Shown: positions 1-8,695 of the stretch, piece after piece | How the letters are laid out: each line of letters starts with the position of its first letter | Position numbering within the stretch: position 1 is the stretch's first letter | Assembly: GCA_002699025.1 (NCBI GenBank) | Contig: PABA01000235.1 | Coordinates: 1-64,000 of the forward strand | Direction: 5' to 3' | Source of the DNA: Sandaracinus sp. | GTDB lineage: Bacteria; Myxococcota_A; Polyangia; Polyangiales; Houyiibacteriaceae | DNA: 64,000 nucleotides | Made by a program: the position numbers and the translations under genes | Notes under the pieces: generated by a model | Seen by the model: only the letters and a program-made list of their open reading frames with translations | The model's database searches: none | Told to the model about the DNA's origin: nothing

Positions 1-189
1 CCGCGCCCCGCTCCCGCCGAAGAACCGAGGCGGACGGCGGAAGGCGGAAAGCGGACGGCAGCGAGCGCAGCGAGCGGCAGCGAGCGGCAGCGTGGAAAGA
101 AAAACGAGAAACCCGTGAACCGATCGGCGCGCGTCGTCACTGCCGGGGTGCGGGGGCGCCGAGGTGCCCCGCGCTTCGACTGAAGGAGC
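1..189. other. Intergenic start of window, simple repeats
   Basis: No gene is seen. The stretch contains GGCGGA-type and GCGAGCG/GCAGCGAGCGGCAGCG simple repeats (about 30-92), a motif family found between several genes in this window. A short match, GAAGAACCGAGG (20-31), recurs at 56327-56338 inside the right arm of the large inverted repeat, so this could be the tail of a related element cut by the window edge. That link is only a suggestion. Confidence 0.4.
183..188 (+). promoter_or_regulatory. Ribosome binding site that argues for the ATG at 196
   Basis: AAGGAG lies 1 nt before the ATG at 190 but 7 nt before the in-frame ATG at 196. Normal Shine-Dalgarno spacing therefore favours 196 as the true start of the hydrolase-like lipoprotein. 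Confidence 0.5.
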
Positions 190-195
190 ATGACG

Positions 196-2598
196 ATGGG
201 TTCGATGGGATATCGTTCGAGAGCGCCGCGGGCCGGCGTTTCCGGGGCTGGACGAAGCGGCCTGCGCGTCCTGATGGTGCTGGGAGGCGCGCTCGCGAGC
301 GCCTGCCTGGCCGGAGGCCCGGTCGACGAGCCGGGCGGCGCGAGCGCGGGGCTCGACGTGGAGCCGTCCATCTGCGGGCCCGAGGATCCGGGCTTCCTCT
401 GCGAGGGCCGGCTCTGGGTGCACCAGGGCGACGACGCGATGGCGCTCCCCTACTGCGCCAACGGCGACCTCGACTCCGTGAACGACCGCGGGCAGCGCAA
501 CCCACCGCTGCCCCACACGCGGCTGATCATCGCCCAGCACGGCCGCGGGTCGGACGCCGGCGCCTACCAGAGCATCCTGCAGAGCGCGACCTGGCAGGCC
601 ATCCTCGCCGACCTCGCGGAGCCGGGGGAGACCCTCGTGGTCGCGCCCCAGTTCCTCCAGCCCGACTACGTCTGCTCGAAGGGCATCCCCAACGAGGATC
701 TCGAGGACATCTTCCTCTGGAGCGAGGGCGGCGTCGACCACGACTACTCCGTGGGCGGGCGCTCCTCGAAGCCCGGGGAGGCCTTCCAGATGAGCTCCTT
801 CGAGCTCTACGAGCGCCTCCTCGACAAGGCCATCGCGCGCATGCCGGACCTCGAGGAGGTCGTCTTCGTCGGCCAGTCCGCCGGCGGGCAGCTCGTCCAG
901 CGCTTCGCCGCGCTCAACGATTATCCCTTCGGCAGCCGCGTACGCGTCCGCTACGTCCCCGCCAACGCCTTCGGCTATCTCTACACCACCCATCGGCGAC
1001 CGAAGGTCGGCGAGGACGAGTTCGTACCGCTGCTGAACGGCATCGCCCCCGCCTACCCGGACCCCGAGGTCTGCGACGCGCTGCCGGGGGAGCTGTGCGA
1101 CGAGTACGACGACTACGCGACCGGCCTCGACGCGGTCCCCGGTGGCCACGCCGCCGCGCTGATGACCCCCCTCGATCAGGTCGACGCCAGCTACATGCAG
1201 CGCGAGGTCACCTACCTCGTCGGCGAGGCGGACATCGCGCACTGGGAGCAGTGCTACTGCCACCTCCAGGTGCAGGGCGAGCACCGGCGCGCGCGGGCGG
1301 AGCACCTCTCGCGCTACATGCGCGACGTGCGCGGCGCGGCTCACCACCAGGTCGTGCGCCTGCCCGACTTCGCCCACGGCAACGACGCCCTGAAGCAGCC
1401 TTGCGCCGCGGCCGCCATCTTCGGCGCGCCCGAGCTCTGCGATGCGCTCGAGGATCACGTCGTCGGCGCGGACATCGGCGGCACGGTGCTGGACGTCGCC
1501 TTCGGCAACGTCGACGACGATCCGGCCCAGGAGATGGCCATCATCGAGTGGGCCGGCTGGCGCACCCGGGTGCGCGTCCTCGACGACCACGGGGCGGCCT
1601 ACGCCGAGCTCTACGAGCCCTCGGCGAGCTGGGGCTGGCTCGACCAGGCGCAGGCGGTGGCCTTCGGCGACGTGGACGGCGACGGCCGCGACGAGCTCGC
1701 CGTCGGCCGGCGCGCCTTCAGCGGCGACCCCTGGCTCATCTACCGGCGCACGGGCGCGAACGTCTGGTCCGTCGTCGACAGCGGCGGCGCCGACTGGGAG
1801 GCGCCGCGGACGGCCGGGGCGGTGGCCTTCGGCGACCTCGACGGGGACGGGCGCGAGGAGCTCGGCGTCACGCGCCGGGCGAGCTCGGGCGCGCGCTGGT
1901 ACGTCTACTCCCACGTGCTGCCGGGCGGCGTCCTCCCGCTCCACCCGATGGAGCTGGTGCGGAGCTGGAGCTGGGGCGCGCCGACGCTCCCCACGGATCT
2001 CGCCTTCGGCGACTTCGACGGCGACGGCGAGGACGAGCTCGCGGTCTCGAACGATGGAACGAGCGGCGACCGCGTGGTGGTCTACGACTTCGCGGGCTGG
2101 CTGATCCTGACGCGCGGCCTCGGCGCCGACTGGGGCCCGGCCACGGTCGTGCGCCAGCTCGCCGCGGGCGACCTCGACCGGCTGGACGGCGAGGGCGACG
2201 AGCTCGTCGTGGGCAGCGACTTCCCGCGCTGGACGATCCTCGACGACGCCTCGAACGACTACGAGACCGTCCTGGACAGCGGCTTCGGCGAGGGCGAGTG
2301 GAGCGGCGCGAGCGCGACCTCGCTGGCGCTCGGGGAGATCGACATGCAGGGCGACTACCTGGTGCTCGCCGCCGTCGCCCAGGGGCCCGCCGGGAGCCTC
2401 CTGGAGATCCTCACCTTCGACGGCCGCGACGGCGGCCCGGTGGTCGCCGACTACGCGCGCCCGGATCTCGGCGGCGTCGCCGAGCTCGGCCCGGTCGCCT
2501 TCGGTGACGTGGAGGGCCTGGGCGGCGGCGAGATCGTGCTCGGCGTCGCCAACCCGGGCGAGGCCGGCTACGGCCTGCGCGTGCTCCCCGCTCCCTGA
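196..2598 (+). CDS. Secreted lipoprotein: esterase-like alpha/beta hydrolase with FG-GAP repeats
   Basis: This is an exported protein of 800 residues. The N-terminus is basic, followed by a hydrophobic run and a lipobox-like LASAC, so it is probably lipid-anchored. Around residue 230 there is a nucleophile-elbow motif, GQSAGG (GxSxG-like), in a hydrophobic strand-turn-helix context, and a later DFAHGND may supply the His; both fit a polyhydroxybutyrate-depolymerase or esterase-like alpha/beta hydrolase. From about residue 435 onward come repeats of the type FGDxDGDGxDELAV (at least four), typical of FG-GAP/VCBS beta-propellers that bind calcium. I infer a surface or extracellular hydrolase with a propeller for binding or anchoring. 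The substrate is unknown. The start at 196 is preferred over 190 because of the ribosome-binding-site spacing. The gene stands alone and ends before a strong hairpin. Confidence 0.7.
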   Translation: MGSMGYRSRAPRAGVSGAGRSGLRVLMVLGGALASACLAGGPVDEPGGASAGLDVEPSICGPEDPGFLCEGRLWVHQGDDAMALPYCANGDLDSVNDRGQRNPPLPHTRLIIAQHGRGSDAGAYQSILQSATWQAILADLAEPGETLVVAPQFLQPDYVCSKGIPNEDLEDIFLWSEGGVDHDYSVGGRSSKPGEAFQMSSFELYERLLDKAIARMPDLEEVVFVGQSAGGQLVQRFAALNDYPFGSRVRVRYVPANAFGYLYTTHRRPKVGEDEFVPLLNGIAPAYPDPEVCDALPGELCDEYDDYATGLDAVPGGHAAALMTPLDQVDASYMQREVTYLVGEADIAHWEQCYCHLQVQGEHRRARAEHLSRYMRDVRGAAHHQVVRLPDFAHGNDALKQPCAAAAIFGAPELCDALEDHVVGADIGGTVLDVAFGNVDDDPAQEMAIIEWAGWRTRVRVLDDHGAAYAELYEPSASWGWLDQAQAVAFGDVDGDGRDELAVGRRAFSGDPWLIYRRTGANVWSVVDSGGADWEAPRTAGAVAFGDLDGDGREELGVTRRASSGARWYVYSHVLPGGVLPLHPMELVRSWSWGAPTLPTDLAFGDFDGDGEDELAVSNDGTSGDRVVVYDFAGWLILTRGLGADWGPATVVRQLAAGDLDRLDGEGDELVVGSDFPRWTILDDASNDYETVLDSGFGEGEWSGASATSLALGEIDMQGDYLVLAAVAQGPAGSLLEILTFDGRDGGPVVADYARPDLGGVAELGPVAFGDVEGLGGGEIVLGVANPGEAGYGLRVLPAP

Positions 2599-2620
2599 GC
2601 GCGCCCCGAAGAACGCGCCC

Positions 2621-2669
2621 GGAGCCGCCGGCGACGCCGCCTCGACCGAGGCCCGTCGCCGGCGGCTCC
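2621..2669. terminator. Perfect 16-bp hairpin between convergent genes
   Basis: GGAGCCGCCGGCGACG (2621-2636) is perfectly complementary to 2654-2669. The 17-nt loop contains a further CCTCG/CGAGG pairing. It lies between the plus-strand lipoprotein gene and the minus-strand PhnD-like gene, so it can end transcription in both directions. No U-tract is seen, which is normal at this GC. Confidence 0.7.
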
Positions 2670-2713
2670 GACGCGTGCATAGCGAGCGTGAGCGAGCGGA
2701 AGACGCCGCTCTC

Positions 2714-3499
2714 TCACGCGAGGACGGAGGCGAGGGCTTCGCGGACCACGTCGTAGCGGGTCGCGCTCGTCGGGCGGAGGCCGCTCGCGCCGAAGAGCGA
2801 CTCGAGCAGCGCCGGGCCGTCGGACCGCTCGGCGAGCGCGGTGAAGGCGCCGAGCAGCGTCGGCGCGAAGGAGGGGGCGAGCTTCGCCGTCCCGACGATC
2901 ACGTCCGCCGGGATCGGCCGCGAGAGCACCAGCGCCTGCATCGGCGCGCCCGCCTTCGCCCACGCCGCCGCGCGGAGCCGGTCGCCCTGCGTGTGCACGT
3001 AGCAGGCGCCGGCGTCCACCTCGCCCTCGGCCACCGCCCGCACCACCGCCTCGTGGCTCCCGTAGTAGCGCTCGTCGGCGAGCACCTCGCTCGGCCGGAC
3101 GCCGGCCTCGAGGAGGGCCAGCCGCGGGAAGAGGTGTCCGGAGGCGGACTCGGGCGCGACCCAGCCCATGCGCGCCCCGTCCAGGTGCCCCACCCCGGCG
3201 AAGGGGCCGTCGGAGCGGACGAAGATCGCGCCGCGGTAGGTCAGCCCCTCGCCCCGGTCGAGCGCGGCGAGCGTCCAGAGCGGCTGACGCGATCGGGCGC
3301 GCACGTAGACGGCCGGCGGCAGCCAGGCCAGGTCGACCTCGGGGAGCGCGTCGAGGAGCGCCTCGTAGGTCGCGTAGGCGCGGAGCTCGACGGGCTCGCC
3401 CAGCGCGCCCGTGAGCAGCCAGCCGAGCGCGTCGCGTATGCGCTCGGTGCTCTCGCCGGAGCCCGACGGCCCCGTCGCGAAGATGCGACTTCCACCCAC
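2714..3499 (-). CDS. PhnD-like phosphate/phosphonate ABC-type substrate-binding protein
   Basis: The protein matches the periplasmic-binding-protein fold of the PhnD/TauA type. It opens with SRIFATGPSGSGE, followed by VDLAWLPPAVYV, then YRGAIFVRSDGP, GARMGWVAPESASGHLFP and GSHEAVVRAVAEGEVDAGACY; these are the usual ligand-cleft strands of the family. No permease or ATPase gene is next to it, and with this start there is no signal peptide. It could therefore be a solitary binding or sensor protein, or the export signal may lie upstream. The GTG at 3499 is chosen because the fold begins right there (261 residues). An upstream GTG at 3640 has a good GGAGG and would add 47 residues, so the start is uncertain. 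Confidence 0.6.
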   Translation of the reverse strand: MGGSRIFATGPSGSGESTERIRDALGWLLTGALGEPVELRAYATYEALLDALPEVDLAWLPPAVYVRARSRQPLWTLAALDRGEGLTYRGAIFVRSDGPFAGVGHLDGARMGWVAPESASGHLFPRLALLEAGVRPSEVLADERYYGSHEAVVRAVAEGEVDAGACYVHTQGDRLRAAAWAKAGAPMQALVLSRPIPADVIVGTAKLAPSFAPTLLGAFTALAERSDGPALLESLFGASGLRPTSATRYDVVREALASVLA

Positions 3500-3877
3500 C
3501 GGCGTCGAGGATACCCTGCGCCGCCCCCTTCGCGCGAGGAGGAAGAACACGTTTCGATCGCGTTTGGCGGGGGATTCCGCGAAGGGCGTTCGGTTCGCGA
3601 GCGGCGCTCGGACGGCGGATTCGTTGGCAGCGGGACCCACGCCGCGGACCCTCCGGCGAGCGAGCCCGCCCGTCGCGGTCCTCTCGTGACCATCCGACGT
3701 CGGTTACGGCGACCTCAGGCGCCGGTGGCGTCTACCCGGCCAGGCGCCGGTGGCGTCTGGCCGGTCGGGCGTCTCCCCGGTCGGGCGTCTCCCCGGTCAG
3801 GCGCCGGTCACATCTCGCCGGTCACATCTCGCCGGTCACATCTCGCCGGTCACATCTCGCCGGTCACATCTCGCCGG
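3500..3877. other. Intergenic stretch between phnD-like gene and purT
   Basis: The left part may be the 5' end of the PhnD-like gene if the GTG at 3640 is used. From about 3715 it is made of degenerate repeats (GGCGTCTCCCCGGTCGG types) that lead into the clean 14-bp array described separately. No other gene is seen. Confidence 0.5.
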
Positions 3878-3889
3878 TCACATCTCGAC
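3806..3889. repeat. Six 14-bp tandem repeats overlapping the purT stop codon
   Basis: The unit GGTCACATCTCGCC starts at 3806, 3820, 3834, 3848, 3862 and 3876. The last unit ends in CTCGACC and carries the final codons of purT: read on the minus strand, the unit is GAGATGTGACCGGC and contains Glu-Met-stop. The array therefore looks like an amplification of the gene's own 3' end. Confidence 0.9.
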
Positions 3890-5077
3890 CGTGACGGCCT
3901 CGGCGACCGCCTTCGCCTTCGCGCGCGCCTCTTCGAGGGTGGCGCCACGCGCCAGGCCCACGCCGAGGCGGCGCTCGCCCTTCACCTCGGGCTTGCCGAA
4001 GAGGCGCAGGCTCGTGTCCGGCTTCGTCAGCGCGGCCGGATCGATGGAGAAGGCCGGCGCCTGGCTCTCTCCGTGCCCCAGGATCACGTAGCTCGCCCCC
4101 GGTCCGTGCGGGTGGATGTTCGGGATCGGCAGCCCGAGGATCGCCCGCGCGTGGAGCGCGAACTCGCTCAGGTCCTGCGTGATCAGCGTGACCATGCCCG
4201 TGTCGTGGGGCCGCGGGGAGACCTCGCTGAACCAGACCGTGTCGCCCTTCACGAAGAGCTCCACGCCGAAGAGGCCGCGCCCGCCCACGTCGTCGGTCAC
4301 GGCCTTCGCGATGCGCTGGGCCTCCGCGAGCGCCGCCTCGCTCATGGGCTGGGGCTGCCAGGACTCGTGGTAGTCGCCGCCGACCTGCCGGTGCCCGACC
4401 GGCGCGCAGAAGCTCGTCGTCGGCTCACCGGCCCCGTCGAGGTGCCGCACCGTGAGCAGCGTGATCTCGTAGTCGAAGTCGATGAAGCCCTCGACGATCA
4501 CCCGCCCGCTCGTGCCGCGGGCGCCCTCGATGGCGGTCTTCCAGGCCGCGTCGATCTCCGACGCCTCGCGGATCGTGCTCTGCCCCTTGCCGGACGAGCT
4601 CATGATGGGCTTCACGACGCAGGGCAGGCCGATGGCCTCGACGGCGGCGCGGAACTCGGCCTCGGTCTCGGCGAAGCGATAGGGCGAGGTGGGCAGGCCG
4701 AGCGTCTCGGCGGCGAGGCGGCGGATGCCCTCCCGGTCCATGGTCAGGCGCGCGGCGCGGGCCGTGGGGATGACGGTGTGGCCCTCGCGCTCGAGCGTGA
4801 GGAGGGTGTCGGTGGCGATGGCCTCGATCTCCGGGACGATGAAGTCGGGCTTCTCTTCTTCGACCACCGCGCGGAGCTTCTCGGCGTCGAGCATCGGGAA
4901 GACGTGGCGCGCGTGGGCGACCTGCATGGCCGGGGCGTCGTCGTAGCGGTCGCAGGCGACGACGTGGACGCCGAGGCGCTGGAGCTCGAGGGCGACCTCC
5001 TTGCCGAGCTCGCCGGAGCCGAGCAGGAGGACCTTCGTCTTCGTGGCGGTGTTCGGGGTGCCGAGGCGGATCGTCAT
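3878..5077 (-). CDS. purT: Formate-dependent phosphoribosylglycinamide formyltransferase (GAR transformylase 2)
   Basis: PurT uses ATP and formate to formylate GAR in the third step of de novo purine synthesis, without folate. The protein is 399 residues, close to the E. coli length of 392. It shows the N-terminal pre-ATP-grasp loop [17 protein letters not shown], the ATP-grasp segment [15 protein letters not shown], the substrate-loop motif [20 protein letters not shown], and the characteristic [18 protein letters not shown]. Full length and intact motifs suggest an active enzyme. The ATG at 5077 gives the standard MTIRLGTP start. It is monocistronic; no other pur gene is adjacent. Its stop codon lies within the 14-bp tandem array. 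Confidence 0.95.
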   Translation of the reverse strand: MTIRLGTPNTATKTKVLLLGSGELGKEVALELQRLGVHVVACDRYDDAPAMQVAHARHVFPMLDAEKLRAVVEEEKPDFIVPEIEAIATDTLLTLEREGHTVIPTARAARLTMDREGIRRLAAETLGLPTSPYRFAETEAEFRAAVEAIGLPCVVKPIMSSSGKGQSTIREASEIDAAWKTAIEGARGTSGRVIVEGFIDFDYEITLLTVRHLDGAGEPTTSFCAPVGHRQVGGDYHESWQPQPMSEAALAEAQRIAKAVTDDVGGRGLFGVELFVKGDTVWFSEVSPRPHDTGMVTLITQDLSEFALHARAILGLPIPNIHPHGPGASYVILGHGESQAPAFSIDPAALTKPDTSLRLFGKPEVKGERRLGVGLARGATLEEARAKAKAVAEAVTVEM

Positions 5078-5438
5078 GGGCGCGCATCCAACCACGGGGG
5101 GCGCTCGCGCGCCACGCTCGCTGCGCTCGCGGGGTGCGCTCGCTTCGCTCGCTGTGGGTGCGCTCGCTTCGCTCGCTGTGGGGGCCAGGGGACTCGGGCG
5201 TGGTGATCGGGTGGGTTGCTCGTGAGGCACGTCGGGGGCGTGGGGTGGGCTCGCTGCGCTCGCGGGTGCGCTCGCAGGGGACTCGGGCGTGGTGATCGGG
5301 TGGGTTGCTCGTGAGGCACGTCTGAGGCGTGGGGTGCGCTTGCTTCGCTCGCTGTGGGGGGTCGGTGCTCGGTTCGGGGGTAGGGGCGGGGTTGCTTTGG
5401 CTCTTCGTTCCCCGGTACGTCTCGTTCGAGGGGGCGCG
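5078..5438. repeat. Divergent intergenic region with GCGAGCG motifs and a 48-bp direct repeat
   Basis: No gene is seen in this 361-nt gap between divergent genes. It holds several copies of GCTCGCTTCGCTCGC/GCTCGCTGCGCTCGC and a 48-bp sequence present exactly twice (5186-5233 and 5275-5322, period 89 bp), which begins CAGGGGACTCGGGCG. The similarity continues imperfectly past the second copy. Promoters for purT and for the zinc-ribbon gene must lie here but are not distinguishable. Confidence 0.75.
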
Positions 5439-7124
5439 ATGAGCTTGGCGAGCGTGATGTACGAGCTGTCGATCGGCTGTCCGAGCTGCAAGCAGCCGCT
5501 GCCGATCAACGGCGCCACCGAGAGCGTGCTCTGCGCGCGCTGCCACACCACCGTCGAGACCCCACCGGAGCTCTTCCGGACGGCGCTCGGCGAGCCCACG
5601 GCCACCGCCATCGGCTACGCGGAGGGCGAGGGGCGCAACTCCACCATCCTCGGCCAGTGGCGCGTGCAGCTCACCTACGGGCGCCTGAAGGCCCGCTGCG
5701 AGCCCGACTGCAAGGAGCCCTTCCCGGAGGATGCCCTCCGCGAGCGCCTCGCGGCCGGCGGCGGCGAGCTCTTCTGCGGCGCCTGCGGCAAGGGCGCCAC
5801 CGTGCGTCCCCCGCCCCCCTGGTTCCGCGAGGCCACGCACCCGCTCGTCATCGGCGTCTTCGGCGAGACGGCCGGCGCGGAGCGGGTCGAGGCCGCCGAC
5901 CCGAAGTCCATCCGCTTCCACTGCTACCACTGCGGCGCCGCCTTCCCGCTCTCGAAGGACATGGAGCGGAGCCCGACCTGCGCCTACTGCGACAACGCCA
6001 TGGTGGTGCCCGACGAGATCTGGCTCCGGCTCCACCCGGTCGCGACCGTGCAGCGCTGGTGGGCCCTCCTCGACGTGGCCGGTGGCGTGGGCGTGCTCCC
6101 GAGCGACTGCAGCGACTTCGCCGACTTCACCATCACCGCCGAGGGCGAGCTCATCGTGGCCTGGGAGGCGGACGACGACGGCGAGGTCGGCCACCCGGCG
6201 CGCGTCGCGCGCGTGGGCGACGCGGGGCTCCTCCGCTGGATCCAGGACGGCGTCGAGTTCAGCGAGGACGCCGAGCTCCAGGTCGCCAAGCGCTCGGGCC
6301 TGGTCGTGCTCGTCGACAAAGGCGAGTGGTCCGACGACCCTGACTTCGTGCGCCTCCTCGACCCGAAGGACGGCGCCCCCGTGCGCACGCTCGACGGAGT
6401 GCGCGTGAAGGACCTCCGCGGCTTCGCCCTCGACTGGGACGACACGCTGCTCGTGCACCGCACCTGGGAGGAGGACGGCGACGAGCGGGCCTTCCGGCGC
6501 TTCTCCCTCGACACGGGCGAGCGCCTCCCGCTCTGGAGCGGCGCGTCCAAGGCGCCGAGGGAGGGCCGCGCGCCGAGCTGGGGCAAGCTCGGGGACTTCC
6601 CGGTCTCTCCGCCGGGCTCGAGCGACCTCTTCGGCTTCGGCTGGGACGGCGTCTTCTACCTGGTCGCCGAGGACGGCACGCGGCTCGCGCGCTACGGCCG
6701 CGACGGGCGCCTGATGGCCGAGCAGGCCCTGGTCGTGCCCGGGCTCCACGACGACCTCGAGGCCTTCGCCGTCACGCGCGACGGGACGATCTACCTGCTC
6801 GGCGAGCACGCGCCCTCGGACGCGCTGAAGGGCGAGCGCTGGGCGCATGTCTGGAAGCTCGCGCCCGGGGCGAGCGAGGCCGCGCTCTTCCTCGGGCCCC
6901 TCGCGCCCGGCGAGCCGCTCATCGACCAGTACGAGGACGCGCTCGAGGCGCATCCGGACGGGCGCGTCTACCTCGGGCGCGAGCTCGAGGGGCTGCGCGT
7001 CTTCGGCCCGGACGGCGCCGTGCTGTGGAAGAGCACGGCCACGAAGCAGCACGAGCAGAGCTGGCTCCTCGAGCACGTGGCGAAGCTCCGCCGCGGCAAG
7101 AAGCTCGCCGAAGATCGCGAATGA
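5439..7124 (+). CDS. Zinc-ribbon and beta-propeller-like protein, function unknown
   Basis: The 561-residue protein has three cysteine-rich modules: CPSC...CARC (residues about 14-35), CEPDC...CGAC (about 87-119) and CYHC...CAYC (about 162-183), each able to bind zinc. The remaining 370 residues are a series of strand-rich segments such as [21 protein letters not shown] and [19 protein letters not shown], which resemble the blades of an NHL or quinoprotein-type propeller. There is no signal peptide or membrane segment, so it is probably cytoplasmic. The ATG at 5439 is preceded by GAGGGGGC at good spacing; MYELS at 5457 is an alternative start. A possible role is as a scaffold or sensor, but none can be assigned. 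Confidence 0.6.
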   Translation: MSLASVMYELSIGCPSCKQPLPINGATESVLCARCHTTVETPPELFRTALGEPTATAIGYAEGEGRNSTILGQWRVQLTYGRLKARCEPDCKEPFPEDALRERLAAGGGELFCGACGKGATVRPPPPWFREATHPLVIGVFGETAGAERVEAADPKSIRFHCYHCGAAFPLSKDMERSPTCAYCDNAMVVPDEIWLRLHPVATVQRWWALLDVAGGVGVLPSDCSDFADFTITAEGELIVAWEADDDGEVGHPARVARVGDAGLLRWIQDGVEFSEDAELQVAKRSGLVVLVDKGEWSDDPDFVRLLDPKDGAPVRTLDGVRVKDLRGFALDWDDTLLVHRTWEEDGDERAFRRFSLDTGERLPLWSGASKAPREGRAPSWGKLGDFPVSPPGSSDLFGFGWDGVFYLVAEDGTRLARYGRDGRLMAEQALVVPGLHDDLEAFAVTRDGTIYLLGEHAPSDALKGERWAHVWKLAPGASEAALFLGPLAPGEPLIDQYEDALEAHPDGRVYLGRELEGLRVFGPDGAVLWKSTATKQHEQSWLLEHVAKLRRGKKLAEDRE

Positions 7125-7224
7125 CCCGCTCTCGCCCCGTACCCGCGCCCGCGCGCAAGCGCGAGGCGGGGGACGTGGAGATCCTCCCCTCGCGCTCGGG
7201 TCCCGGGGGTCCTAGGTTCCGCCC

Positions 7225-8628
7225 ATGAGCTCGCAGGCCGAGAAGCACGTCGTGATCGTCGGGGCCGGGTTCGGGGGCCTGAAGGCCGCCCAGGAGCTGG
7301 CGGGCTCGCCGGTGCGCGTGACGGTGGTCGACCGGCAGAACCACCACCTCTTTCAGCCCCTCCTCTATCAGGTGGCCACGGCCGGCCTGGCGCCGGGGTC
7401 CATCGCCGTGCCCATCCGCGGCGTCCTCTCCAAGCAGGACAACGCGCGCGTGGTCCTCGGCGAGGTCGTCGGCGTCGACACGGACCGCCGCGAGGTCGCG
7501 CTCCGCGACGGCACCCACCTCGAGTACGACTGGCTCATCCTGGCCTGCGGCGCGAAGACGAGCTGGTTCGGCAACGACCAGTGGGCCGAGCACGCCTGGG
7601 GCCTCAAGAACCTCCGCGACGCCTTGAGCATCCGCGAGCGCGTGCTCCTCGCCTTCGAGGCGGCCGAGCGCGAGCCGGACGCCGCCACCCGCCGCAAGCT
7701 CCTCACCTTCGTCGTCATCGGCGCCGGCCCCACGGGCGTCGAGATGGCCGGCGCCATCAGCGAGCTCGGCCGCCAGGTCCTCGTCGGCGACTACCGCAAC
7801 ATCCACCCCGAGGACATCCGCGTGCTCCTCGTGGAGATGGCCGACCGGGTCCTCACGCCCTTCGAGGAGGAGCTGAGCCACTCGGCCCAGCGCCAGCTCG
7901 AGGACCTCGACGTGGAGGTGCGCCTCTCGACCCGGGTGGAGGACGTGGACGCCGACGGCGTGCGCCTCTCCCCGGTGGACGCCGAAGACGGCGCCGAGGA
8001 GCGCGTCGACGCCTCGGTCGTCGTCTGGGCCGCGGGCGTGCGCGCCGTCTCGCTCCCCGAGGAGATCGGCTTCACCGTCGACTGGGGCGGGCGCGTCCTC
8101 GTCGACGAGACCTGCGGCGTGCTCGGGCACCCGGACGTCTTCGCCATCGGCGACGTGGCCTGCTTCGTCCCCGAGGGGGAGGAGGACCCGCTCCCCGGCG
8201 TGGCGCCCGTCGCCATCCAGCAGGGCGAGCACGTGGCCAAGCAGATCGGCCGCGAGGTGCGGCGCCTGCCCCGCCAACGCTTCGAGTACTTCGACAAGGG
8301 CATGATGGCGACCGTCGGCCGCTCCCGGGCCGTCGTGCAGGGCCCCTTCCAGCTCACGGGCTTCCTCGCCTGGCTCGCCTGGTGCTTCGTGCACGTCCTC
8401 TATCTGGTGGGCTTCCGGAACCGCTTCATCGTGATCTTCAACTGGTTCTGGTCCTACGTGACCTTCAAGCGCGGCGCGCGCCTCATCACCTCGCGCTGGC
8501 ACGACGGCGAGGTGCCCGCGGAGCTGCAGCCGACCTCCGGCCCGAGCCCCCTCGAGCCCCAACCCGCCGAGCCCGCCGCCGAGCCCGCCGCCGAGCCCGC
8601 CTCCGAGCCCGTGGCCGCCCGTCCGTGA
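7225..8628 (+). CDS. ndh: Type II NADH dehydrogenase (NDH-2), membrane-associated
   Basis: NDH-2 oxidises NADH and reduces quinone at the cytoplasmic face of the membrane without pumping protons. The protein has the FAD-binding VVIVGAGFGGLKAAQEL at the N-terminus, HHLFQPLLYQVATAGL, the second dinucleotide site VVIGAGPTGVEMAGAISEL (about residue 160), the flavin-proximal VFAIGDVACF, and the quinone-site-like GVAPVAIQQGEHVAKQI. A hydrophobic C-terminal stretch (FLAWLAWCFVHVLYLVGFRN) would attach it to the membrane. It is 467 residues, slightly long, because of a C-terminal tail of repeated EPAA units. It starts with ATG 100 nt after the preceding gene and is not coupled to complex I genes. The assignment is firm. 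Confidence 0.9.
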   Translation: MSSQAEKHVVIVGAGFGGLKAAQELAGSPVRVTVVDRQNHHLFQPLLYQVATAGLAPGSIAVPIRGVLSKQDNARVVLGEVVGVDTDRREVALRDGTHLEYDWLILACGAKTSWFGNDQWAEHAWGLKNLRDALSIRERVLLAFEAAEREPDAATRRKLLTFVVIGAGPTGVEMAGAISELGRQVLVGDYRNIHPEDIRVLLVEMADRVLTPFEEELSHSAQRQLEDLDVEVRLSTRVEDVDADGVRLSPVDAEDGAEERVDASVVVWAAGVRAVSLPEEIGFTVDWGGRVLVDETCGVLGHPDVFAIGDVACFVPEGEEDPLPGVAPVAIQQGEHVAKQIGREVRRLPRQRFEYFDKGMMATVGRSRAVVQGPFQLTGFLAWLAWCFVHVLYLVGFRNRFIVIFNWFWSYVTFKRGARLITSRWHDGEVPAELQPTSGPSPLEPQPAEPAAEPAAEPASEPVAARP

Positions 8629-8695
8629 GCCCCCCCTTTATCCCGGCCCGACCCCGCGATAGCGTGGCGACCGCGCCCGTCGAATTGCGCCGACC

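Noticed and set aside
2504-5206. A 900-codon plus-strand frame over the PhnD-like and purT genes
   Set aside because: It is antisense to purT, whose motifs are unmistakable, and the translation is low-complexity.
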